A stretch of 64,000 nt of DNA, from assembly GCA_963576475.1 (NCBI GenBank), contig OY754984.1:18253215-18317214 (forward strand), written 5' to 3'. The position numbers and the translations under genes were made by a program. The DNA is from Molanna angustata (taxonomy: Eukaryota; Arthropoda; Insecta; Trichoptera; Molannidae). Below, piece by piece: positions 1 through 9,087 of this stretch. The notes under the pieces were generated by a model. The model saw only the letters and a list, made by a program, of their open reading frames with translations, did not search any database and was not told where the DNA came from. Positions within the stretch are counted from its first letter, which is position 1. Each line of letters starts with the position of its first letter.

Positions 1-804
1 GAGTATTATTATATATTAGAGCGTATATGAGCTAAACTATATATCCTTATTCAAGCCTTGTATTTAATTTTAATGAAATCACTTTATATTTATGCTATAA
101 GAATGTTTTGCTAGTACTTAATGTAATTTGATTTGTCATTCTTGAATGTAAATTGAGTAAATAACTTCATAAAAGAATGTACTTCAGCTTCTTTTGTAAG
201 CATGAATATGAAATGAGTGCCTTAAACGTCCAAAAAACAGAGATTTTTGGATACGCCACTTGACTTGATAAGTCTCTAGACCCGAGTTGGTAATATTACA
301 TTGACGGGCAATATGACTGCCCGTTGCTCACCGTGAGCGAAAACTCAAAGAATGATTCAAATACTCACATATAACAATGCTTTTGATATATTCTTCTTTC
401 TTAGCCTCATGTCTGAGGATGGTGACAACACTCGCTCGATAAACGAATGGTGTTCCTCCATATATAGATGTCTTAGGCAGATCTTAAGGGCTTCGGTTAT
501 TGAAGATTCCATCGACAAGAACATATATCTGACACTCTTTATTACATACCCACTTATAATTTATTTCCATTATTTTTACAAACTTCAGTAATAAAAAATA
601 ACCATATTTAAAAACGATTGGTCTTAGCCAACACTAAACTCTCCACAACCATAGTCAAGTGCTCATTTTTTTCTTCTTGAAAGGTTGACAATCCTTGAAT
701 GCATTTTTGATAAGTGTATTTTTATAATATCAGAATTTTAAAAAAATTTAAAATAACAATACCTCGATTTTCCAGACCGTGAGAGCATTTTAAAAATTTG
801 TACA

Positions 805-1085
805 GATGAAATCATAGAGAAATAATTAACGGATATCTATGGAAAACTAACCGGCTCTAAGTATATGGACTTTACATATACATACATGATATCAATATGA
901 AGTCAATCGGACTTCATATTGATATCATAAGGAGAGGACACAAAAAAAACAACGTCAATGATGAAATCATAGAGAAGAAATAAAAAGTTGTTTATGGAAA
1001 ACTAATCGGCCCTAGGTCTATGCACTTTACACATATAATATAAATATGAAGTCGATCGGACTTATAGTTTGGGCTGTAGAGAGGA
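805..1085. repeat. Two-copy tandem repeat, 155-bp period
   Basis: GATGAAATCATAGAG begins at 805 and again at 960, and similar text follows in both copies (TATGGAAAACTAA, GGACTT). The copies have diverged, and only the first contains the perfect 17-bp hairpin at 888-926. Confidence 0.7.
888..926. repeat. Perfect 17-bp inverted repeat with 5-nt loop
   Basis: The arm GATATCAATATGAAGTC is followed by the loop AATCG and then the exact reverse complement. It lies in the first copy of the 155-bp tandem repeat; the second copy keeps only one arm. Confidence 0.9.
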
Positions 1086-1584
1086 CAAAAAAGGATAATC
1101 CGTACGGCGGCGTACGGCGAACGCCGTACATACAAACACATCACGACGAAACTCATAGTGTGTACTCTCTACATGATACCCGTCAAGAAATTGATGTAAA
1201 AAAATACGCTAAAAAATTGTGAAATCATGACAGGATTGTGAAATCCGTATAGTGTGGAGAGTAAAAAAACAAATAAACATACAATGTAAAACAAACTGTT
1301 CCTGTTTGGAAATCTACAGCCTCACTAGACGAGTCTGGTCTTAAAAGAACCTTTTCAATTTGGTCTAAGGTTTCATGTTATTAAATACAATAGAATTAAC
1401 ACTAACAATGAAATACTTACGATGAAAAGCTAGACTGTTTCAGAACAACTAAACTCTAGACTAGACTACAATAATTACACGACTTTACTGTACTCCATAA
1501 AATTGTCAATGGTACCATGGACTCGATAATTTTACAAGGCATACAACTCAATATTCCTAATTCCTAGGAGATCACTGAGATTCG

Positions 1585-1745
1585 CCAATACCTTTCATAT
1601 AAACATACTTCGGACCAGCTTCATGTATTACATACAGTTCCATACCAAGAATGTGTAGACAGTATAACGATATGACAAGGGAGTGTCCTGATCTTGACTT
1701 GTTTGCTGATTCGCTCTCTGCTTTTAAGAAAAATGTTTACTGTTT
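1585..1745 (+). pseudogene. Jockey-like LINE C-terminal remnant
   Basis: Translation gives QYNDMTRECPDLDLFADS followed by SAFKKNV. This resembles the end of the Jockey-like fragment at 22.2 kb, which reads DPELDMFASS...FKKKM. Only the last few dozen residues are recognisable, and upstream sequence is too diverged to place. The frame runs on into low-complexity sequence and is not a host gene. Confidence 0.5.
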
Positions 1746-2150
1746 AGAACGACTCCGTGCTATTAACATATACTATTTAAGTGTCAACACATATCACACC
1801 TTTATTTTCATAGTGACACTAAACAAAAAAAAAAATTTTCACCATCAGGGATAAAGTTTTGGATTTTTTTATTTTATGTGAAAAATTCAAATTGCAATAA
1901 TGGCAATTGGTGGTAAATATTTGAACTAGTGTTCTGGTGTTTCTGTATTCAATAGACAGCGCTCATGTAAAATACATAGTTGGTTATAAAAATTTAAAAA
2001 ATTATATTTACAATAATTTTATATTTTTATTTTGTATAGTGTCACTATGAAAAAAAAAGGTGCGATATTCAATTAAAAATTATTTTATTTTATTCATGTA
2101 ATTTTATAATGTTGTGTGCATCCATAATTGGACATCAATCACACTCACAA

Positions 2151-2743
2151 TAAAACGAGTGGGTTGTGGCCAACGCTAAACTCCTCACTAACAAGTCATT
2201 CTATAAAGTATTCAAATATTATATGGAAAATTTTCAGCATTTTCATGAAATGAGTTTGATAAATTATTTTTTATTCAAATATTCTATTATGAAAACTTGA
2301 TAAATCTTCAATGCCATTTTATGAAAGTGATGTGCTTTTTTACCAATTAGAAAATAAAATTTTCAAATTTTAAGTTTCCTGAACTTGGGGTCACTTTGAA
2401 ATATTTGACAGTTAAAAAAATTGAGAAGCACTATTCATATATCGTTCAAAATCTAATGGGGTCTAAGCGAGTATTAAATATACATATTTTCAAAATTTGA
2501 AAAGAATCGATTAAGTATTTTAGTCTATAATCGATAAAGTAAAATGAACACGCCCGCCGTACATAGCACATAGCACACAGCACATAGCACATAGCACATA
2601 GCACACACACACAGATACATTGTGATGAAACTTTCAGATTACACTCTCAGTATGATACTAGTTGATAATCTGCAATAAAAAAATACCCTTAGAAATTGCG
2701 AAATCATAACTCCCCACTATATCCCCTTGGGTTAGTGAGGAGT
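2151..2743 (+). repeat. Dispersed repeat X, best-preserved copy
   Basis: Begins with the box GAGTGGGTTGTGGCCAAC and ends in a stem-loop (2709-2743). The 13-mer ACTCCTCACTAAC at 2180-2192 is matched by its exact reverse complement at 2731-2743, giving a 564-bp unit with short terminal inverted repeats. An internal (CATAGCA)n array lies at about 2558-2615. No coding capacity; it behaves like a non-autonomous DNA element or Helitron-like repeat. Related copies lie at 0.6, 21.4, 25.0 (minus), 27.0 and 48.9 kb. Confidence 0.65.
2709..2743 (+). other. Terminal stem-loop of repeat X
   Basis: ACTCC...CCCC-TT-GGGG...GGAGT folds into a hairpin at the end of the element. The same hairpin recurs at 22024-22058, on the minus strand at 25025-25059, and degenerated at 49114-49148, each time just before an A-rich run. 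Confidence 0.6.
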
Positions 2744-3046
2744 AAAAACAATAACATTTTTTTTTATGAAAAATGTAAGATAATAGTTTTTCGATGCACC
2801 CTTATATATGAATAAATAAAATATACAGAAATCATTAAAAACTAAAATAAAAATATAATAGAAAAATATGCAGTGACCTCGCAGTTATTTTAACCCATAA
2901 AATTATAATGAATGGCACCAAGCTATGGTAGAGATTGTCAGGTCATGAAGGCAGATAGTAATGAATTATGTTAGGATAATTAGAAGTATATGAGCCGATT
3001 GTAAGTATGTACCACTGAAACATCGAATGGGTAGGTACACTGTTAA

Positions 3047-3543
3047 GTGCACTTTACACGAACACATTTTTCAACGGGTTTCAGGTTTTCGACGGGATTT
3101 TCAACGCAATGAGCAAAAAAATAGAACGTGTTCTATTTTCAACGCAATTTTCATCCTTTTTGGTAAAACAGAAATCTGTAAAATTATTCGCTGTCGTCAT
3201 TACCGACGAGTCAAAATGGCTGCCGTTTGCGTTGACTTTTACGTGTGACATTCGCTCGCGATGTATTTTGTTTATTTGGAAAGTGTCTAAACTTTCGATA
3301 TACTATATTATAATTATTATATAATTTTTCGATATACATTTATTTATATTATATTAAAAATTTTCACATATAATTGTGTAAACTGTGTAAAGTACTGTAA
3401 AGCGATGCTCGGAGTAACCTATATTTTGGATGCTGTTTTAAGCGTTGCGTGTAAAGCGATGTTTGGAGTAACCTGTATTTTGGATACTATTTTAAGCGTT
3501 GGAAACCGGGTCGCGTTGAACAAAGTGTCCGTGTAAAGTGCAC
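3047..3543. mobile_element. MITE flanked by TTAA, about 497 bp
   Basis: The terminal inverted repeat GTGCACTTTACACG is perfect at both ends and extends with mismatches to about 32 bp (...ACAC..TT.TTCAACG). TTAA flanks both sides (3043-3046 and 3544-3547), as expected for a piggyBac-type target site. The interior holds an approximately 57-bp direct duplication (3398-3510) and no credible ORF. TTAA target choice is characteristic of piggyBac elements, but the TIR itself was not matched to a known family. Confidence 0.75.
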
Positions 3544-3772
3544 TTAAGTCTTCATAACAATTAAATATCTGCCCAAGACAACCTTACGTGGAAGCGGATC
3601 ATCGACGGGTGATTGAATGTAATCACCACCCTCAGTCATGAGGTCAAGGAAGAAGAAGATTAAGTTTAGTGGTAAAAAATAATTATTCGCCCATTATTCG
3701 TAATCTGTAAGACAAGTTTGTCGTATAGATCGTAGGCGCCTTTGCAAATTGAAGAACTCTATGAAATTCTTT

Positions 3773-3947
3773 GTTTTTTTTTAATGAATATGTCCTTGTT
3801 AAACAAGTACATTTACATCTTCCTTCGTTCCCTCAAATAAGCATAAATGCATGTGCTATAGGTGAACGAAATCGGTCGAGGCAGGATTCGAACTCGCGAC
3901 CACTGGATTACTAGCCCAGCGCGCTAACCGTTCTGCCATCGACCCAT
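3773..3947 (-). mobile_element. tRNA-derived SINE, family S4
   Basis: Read on the minus strand it starts GGGTCGATGGCAGAACGG (A-box-like) and contains GAGTTCGAATCC (B box). The anticodon-like loop is CTAGTAA in a CTGGG/TCCAG stem, resembling tRNA-Ile or tRNA-Thr. A non-tRNA body follows, then a tail ending CAAGGACATATTCATT plus A-run. Related copies lie at 25.2, 57.8 and 60.7 kb, with a tail fragment at 54.9 kb. Confidence 0.85.
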
Positions 3948-3949
3948 CT

Positions 3950-4735
3950 AAATCATGTGTAATCATATCTGAAGCACTCTCTTTCTATTAAAAAAAATAT
4001 AAAAATCTGACAATTTTTGTAAAGAGTTGTTATCGCTGAAGTGCGAATTAGAGATTTTGCTGATTTTCTCGTAGATCCGATGATCAGATCTTGACCAAAT
4101 TGAAATAAAAGCAATTGGTAGATACCCCTTTCGATCACTGAAATCGAATAACGTGGTAAAGAGTTATCGCTGAACAAAGACAAAAAAAAGTCACGTCGAA
4201 TTGATAAATACATTTTTGGGAGACGGTTGAAAATATGTAGCATCCGATGCATGTAATAAAATATTGGCCGCCTATGACAGTTTAGTTGGAAGGGCGTGGC
4301 GTTGATATTTGTCCACGTCACAAGTAAATTGTAACAAAATATTCCCTGGCATCTATATCCCCTGTCACCCAAATATTACATGTATTATCCAATTTCGAAT
4401 TCTCCCAGTGGTAGTACCTAGTTGTCAGGCTGGCTGCCAACTCTTTGTATAATATATACGTTACATTTTGTATGCATCGTCCGTTCCTGCAATGTAAGGA
4501 ATGTACCATACAAACAGACACTAACCTAACCTAACCATACCGAATAAGCGGGTACCTAAGTTTTCAAAAATTCAACAAACTGATGATAATACTTGTAGAT
4601 AGGAATGTCGGAATCTGCATGAGAACGATTTCGAACAGAACAGTGATGGACAAAATGTATTTACAGATAATACAAGTGAACGTGGTGTGACTTGGAAAAT
4701 TTCACATTCTAATTCCACTTTCTAAAATTAGGTAC
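3950..4735. other. No recognisable gene
   Basis: Overlapping minus-strand frames here show no family motif and uneven composition. A short CTAACCTAACCTAACC run near 4521 resembles the insect telomere unit (TTAGG)n but has too few units to be a telomeric tract. Confidence 0.4.
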
Positions 4736-4934
4736 CTGCATAATTTTTCGTCTTCTTCTTGAGGTAGTTTTTTAAAAACCTGTCTTTCTCGGGAAACGTG
4801 CCCCTCCCCGAAGCCCTTCTGCCGAGGTTCAACTCTCCATTTCTTTGGTGGTCTTCTTCGTGGTCTATTTCCAAAATTAATTTGTTTCTTTGTAATTTGT
4901 CATTTTTTTACGTCTGTCGTGCTTCCATTTATAA

Positions 4935-5105
4935 ATTAATGCACACCCGCACATCTGTAGCTGGTTTCTCCAGGATGTGGGATATGCCGTGATGGTGTGA
5001 ATAAATGTATTCTTCTTCTTTTTCTTCGTATATTAGGTCATTTGACCTGTTTGTGAGGGTGGACTATCCTGGGAGGTGAAGGTCCAACTGTCCTTGTCCG
5101 TGTCC
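4935..5105 (+). repeat. Repeat fragment: LINE-like 3' end plus TTC-rich unit
   Basis: ATGCACACCCGCACA...GATATGCCGTGATGGTG resembles the tail ends of the RTE-like copies near 20.9 and 27.4 kb, and recurs at 53.2 kb. The following TTCTTC-rich stretch with GGTGGACTATCCTGGGA matches the unit of the tandem array at 31975-32730. Confidence 0.5.
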
Positions 5106-5117
5106 CTAGTTTGAGAT

Positions 5118-5875
5118 TTTTTTTTTTTTTTTATTATTGAAACCAAACAAAATATAACAATATAGTTACAAACAATATTACAAAAAAGTACAATTTAAAT
5201 AAGTAATATGAAACATTTTTTTTATAGGATTATTTGGTATATACCACCTCACTAGGCTGAGCCTGTACCGAGGTGGCAGATTTTTTTTTTTTTTTTTGCG
5301 TTATATCTGACAGAAAAATATTAAACTTGTATTTAATTAAAACTTGTTATAAAATATACCTATTATAAAAATAAAATATAAACTATTGTAGCTTGATCAT
5401 GTTTCCGCAGTATATAATGCCCTTGTTTCTAATCCATGTTTCTATTGTTTTCTTGTGTTTCAAATTATTCATCAACTGTATGTCCGTTATTTCACTTTTT
5501 ATCTTATTAAAAATTTTTGGAGCTAAATAATAGTAATGTCTTTGTCCGAATGTCGTGTTTGTCTTTGGAGTCATGAGAAAATTCCTGCGTGCCGTCTCGT
5601 AATTGTGTTGCGGTGTAATGTGAATTGTTTTATCTTTATGAAAATGTATAGAAATAATTTTGATATATAACTGTGGAATGTTGAAAACTGGAAAATCATG
5701 TACTTCTATAAAGTGTTTCGGCGTTTTTTTGATATATTTAGAAAATTTGGAAAGATAGGCAGTTAAATAAGTGTGAGAAATCCTGGAACTTTTCAAAAAT
5801 AGATGTTGATATTGTATTTGCCTATATTTAATCAAATTTTCAACGTTCTACCTTTCATGGATTTTAATATATGTG
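5118..5875 (-). mobile_element. 5'-truncated LINE, family A
   Basis: A 5'-truncated non-LTR retrotransposon. The minus-strand frame 5835-5383 (150 aa) ends in TTFGQRHYYYLAPKIFN, the same kind of C-terminus as the LINE at 9.1 kb (LFGQRNYFYVAPIIFN). The 3' UTR contains the conserved hairpin at 5244-5276 and ends TTTCAATAATAAAA with an A-run. Copies of this 3' end lie at 30.5 and 34.0 kb. The catalytic RT core is absent, so this is the C-terminal tail only. Confidence 0.8.
5244..5276 (-). other. Conserved LINE 3'-UTR hairpin, copy 1
   Basis: Minus strand: CCACCTC-GGTAC-AGGC-TCA-GCCT-AGT-GAGGTGG. It has a 7-bp outer stem and a 4-bp inner stem, joined by asymmetric internal loops. Six related hairpins occur in this window. 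Confidence 0.75.
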
Positions 5876-6059
5876 GAAAAATATAAATAGACTACAAAAA
5901 TACAAAATTCTGAGTATAGTATTCGTTTGTAGGCATAAATTTTTCTATATTTACTGAAATTTTGGGCCTTGTGCATCAAGCATATCTAAAGTCATATGGA
6001 ACACAAACTCACACAGACATACTAAATGATCTACTTCAAATTCTGAGTTTATCCGTTCA

Positions 6060-6893
6060 TGTAACATGTATGCTTCTAAACCTCTAAGTTGGTGTTTTTT
6101 GATTTCAAAGATGGAAAAAACCATGCAAAAAGTCTACTTCTGCATACGATTAAGACTAAAGTAAATACTGTCAGTTTATTCTACACAATGCGAATAATTA
6201 CGGGAACCATAAGATCTACGCCTACGCATTGGCTGCCTATCTTAAGCCACATTCCACCACCTGATCTCCGAAGATTGAACGCACTAATCAGAGAATATAC
6301 CAAATTTGTCCAAAATCCCACAATGCCAGCCAACACAGACCTTAACCACCTCCTGCAGAGTAACAGGCTCAAATCTCGAAATCCTCCACTTCGAACAGCT
6401 TCCAACCTTTCCGTGCATAATATTAAATATAACATCTTGGAGGCATGGATCACTGAGTGGCAAAGTAACACTGGTGACCCATCTTTGATCCCCCTGCCCT
6501 GCATCACGGAGACGCCGCCCGGCTTCGATCAACCAAGAAGGGTCTGGTCGGCTCTAAACAGAATCCGAACTGGTCACGGCAGATGCGCTGATTTTGCCTA
6601 CAAATGTGGATGGCAAGAGTCACCTGGATGCGACTGTGGAGCTGACAGGCAGACAATTGAACACATAGTCAATGAATGTGCTCTCAGATCATACTGTGGT
6701 AACGCATCGGATTTCTTCACCCTTAGCGACGGAGCGATCGAATACGTCAGGAACCTGGACTTAAACATCTGACAAGCAGGAATCTTGACCCTGCGCTCAA
6801 CTTTAACATAATAATATCTATATATATATTACTATAATCATAATATTCTAATTTGTGATGTACTGTGCTGCCATACGATAAATAAATAAATGT
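6060..6893 (+). mobile_element. 5'-truncated LINE with C-terminal ORF
   Basis: The open frame 6089-6772 (227 aa) is the C-terminal region after the reverse transcriptase: TMRIITGTIRSTPTHWLP, IPPPDLRRLNALIREY, RRVWSALNRIRTGHGRC and a cysteine/histidine cluster (CDCGADRQTIEHIVNEC). The apparent start Met is only where the truncated copy opens. The 3' UTR ends in (AAAT)n at about 6880-6893. The frame is intact over its whole length, which suggests a fairly young insertion. It is a Jockey-like or related clade; the RT core is absent. Confidence 0.8.
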
Positions 6894-6964
6894 CAGTTTA
6901 TTAAGAGAAATGCAATCTCTTGAACAAATCGACAGTTTGATAAAAACATACTCGGTATCTCAAT

Positions 6965-7215
6965 ATGTCATCATCGTCATATGCTCACAGCATAAGGATG
7001 GCCCTTGGCTGAATCCAGCAATCTTTTTCATTCTTGCCTTTCTGAATCCTTGCTTATCCAGTTTATGATTTGCAGAATGGATATATCAGCGCTGACAGAG
7101 TCCATCCATCGCAGTTTTACTGGGTTGTCGTCATCCATTCTGATCATGTGACCAGTCCATCTCTGGCGTCGAACTTTAATGGAGCTAATCACTTCTGGCT
7201 CTCCATATCTCATAT
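6965..7215 (-). pseudogene. RTE-like LINE C-terminal remnant
   Basis: Minus-strand translation gives RRQRWTGHMIRMDDDNPVK, the GH(V/I)-R-M signature found near the C-terminus of RTE-like reverse transcriptases. The plus strand reads GGCCCTTGGCTGAATCCAGC, similar to the remnant at 49.7 kb. Only the tail is present. Confidence 0.65.
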
Positions 7216-7685
7216 AGCCATCAATAGGCGTGATGACAGTATGAAAAAATCATTGAAATTATGATTTTAAAAAATAAAATAGGTTATAAAGATTTAAAAA
7301 AATGTATTTATTTTCATTTCAAAAGAGTGAATAATATTAATATTATAAAAATAAAAATACAAAATATTATAGACCGCCATTTTATGAGAAACGCCAATCA
7401 GAACGAATCAGAGCGCATGACGTCACGATATTCTAGGTCCACGTCCAGTGTTGCCGATTTCGGGAAATTCAGACTTGCGTCTTAGAATGTATCAAAAAAA
7501 TTATATATTTTTGTTTTGTATTAATTTTGTATTTTTTACGTCTAAATAAAAGTAACTATTATTATTATTAGTAGTAAACATACAAAGTAAATATAAGTTA
7601 TGTATTTCATTTCAATAAATAACATTTTATTATTTCACTGGTGCTTACATAGTTTAAGCAATTTCTTTTTGTTTGAATCTTTGTT

Positions 7686-7729
7686 ACTAGCCCCTTCACT
7701 AGGCATGGCCTGTGCTAAGGTAAGCTAGT
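7686..7729 (-). other. Conserved LINE 3'-UTR hairpin, copy 2
   Basis: Minus strand: CCTT-AGCAC-AGGC-CAT-GCCT-AGT-GAAGG, enclosed by CTAGC/GCTAG. Same architecture as the other six copies with different stem bases. The surrounding LINE is too eroded to identify. Confidence 0.6.
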
Positions 7730-7862
7730 TTTATGTTATTGTCTATTACGTTGTTTATTTAGTAAGTATGTAGGTATGTCGGTTAAAAAGCAAGCAACTC
7801 AATAACTCAATACTCTAACACTGTTCGCATTCTCCCGGTTTAGCACTCACGACTCATTATAT

Positions 7863-8590
7863 CGCTACTCCCACCACCACCCGCTCTGCCTATGGGGACT
7901 GTAATCGGCCCCTTCACAGAACGCTAAGTGAACGACAAAAAAAAATGCATAGCACGAAAAGTAGCTCATGTACCCCTCTAGATTAGCAATCTCGGCACCA
8001 TAGTGCAAAAAGAAACAATCAACGAGTGCGAACAGAAAATTCACACCCGTGGACTGTCTATGACCTCAGATCCCCCTACATGCAGACCATCAGAGAAGTG
8101 ACCAAGATCTCTGGAAATAATTAATTTAACGGGAATCTTCTAAAAGTAAGGCACCATATCTATGACAGAAAACCTTAAAAGCTTTATAATTTTTCTTCGA
8201 GATCACAAAATCCGCATGACCAATGGGACCTTGAAGAGGCCCACGGACAGCAACGAGGAGCTCCGATCTATATGAGGACACCATTGGGTGGCAACATTCC
8301 CAAAGGATATGTTCCGAAGTTTGGTCCGGGTATTGACAGAAATGACATGAGGCAGAGGAGGCAATGTTAAATCGGTGAAGATAACTTTTAAAGTTTCCGT
8401 GTCCTGTGAAAAATTGGGAAGTCCAAATGTCTGGAACAACCCAGGGAGATTTAAGACGATACCTCACGTCGGGAAAAAATAAGTAGGTAATTCTTCCCAC
8501 TGAGCAGGCCGTCCAGCGAGTCTGCCAGATGTTCTGCAAATTTTCATTTACAGTCCTTTCAACAAAGCCACGTGACACTCGACCCTAAAC
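7863..8590 (-). mobile_element. R1-like LINE 3' fragment
   Basis: The minus-strand frame 8578-8126 (150 aa) contains FFTGHGNFKSYLHRFN and a C-x2-C...H-x4-C cluster (SCHFCQY...SEHILWEC). This is the post-RNase H tail typical of R1/I-group LINEs. Similar text (CACGACTCA...TTATA) near 7847 and 8590 may be a diverged target-site duplication. The frame is open from its truncated start to its stop. Confidence 0.75.
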
Positions 8591-8616
8591 TCACGACTCA
8601 CAACTCATTATAGTAT

Positions 8617-8648
<32 letters not shown>

Positions 8649-8690
8649 TATATCTTTACACTTTTATGACATAATGTTATATAATAATCA

Positions 8691-8719
8691 ACCTCACTAG
8701 GACTAGCCTGTATCGAGGT
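8691..8719 (-). other. Conserved LINE 3'-UTR hairpin, copy 3
   Basis: Minus strand: ACCTC-GATAC-AGG-CTAGT-CCT-AGT-GAGGT. It lies about 70 bp from the (AAAT)n tail of family B. Confidence 0.7.
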
Positions 8720-9087
8720 CGAAAATTTTACAAAATCAAATGGTAAAGACAATAATATAAAATGATATAAAAATAGTATGTAATACAAAAGAAACATAAA
8801 AGTATAACAAAAAAAAATTTAAAACTATAAGAAAAGATACATAAAATAACAGAATACAAATAAACACAAAAATGAACCCAGAGCTATAAAATATACTATG
8901 TTGCAGCTAAATACAGTTGGGTACCTGCGTCCATAACTGCAACAATAATTATATACATCACAGCTCTGGACTCACTATATACCTACATACATACTAATAA
9001 AATTCTACACAAAAACTAGTGTGACCACACGTTTGGAATAAAATATAAATTAAATGACAATATGAATATAAATTATAAGAATAAAAA

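Larger units (their letters stand above)
610..1268 (+). repeat. Dispersed repeat X, degenerate copy
   Basis: Starts with a diverged version of the box seen in other X copies (TTAGCCAACACTAAACTC) and ends in a segment containing a GCCGTACATA motif, a short A/T run and GGAGAGTAAAA, in the same order as the copies at 2.2 and 21.4 kb. Non-coding. It contains a two-copy tandem repeat with a 155-bp period (about 805-1085). Family type unknown; the borders are estimates. Confidence 0.45.

Noticed and set aside
3953..4521. Two overlapping minus-strand frames of 139 and 67 aa
   Set aside because: No domain, odd composition, no splice or promoter context; chance frames.
4515..4545. Telomeric (TTAGG)n tract
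   Set aside because: Only two or three CCTAA-like units; similar short runs near 57140 and 57305 belong to a transposable element.
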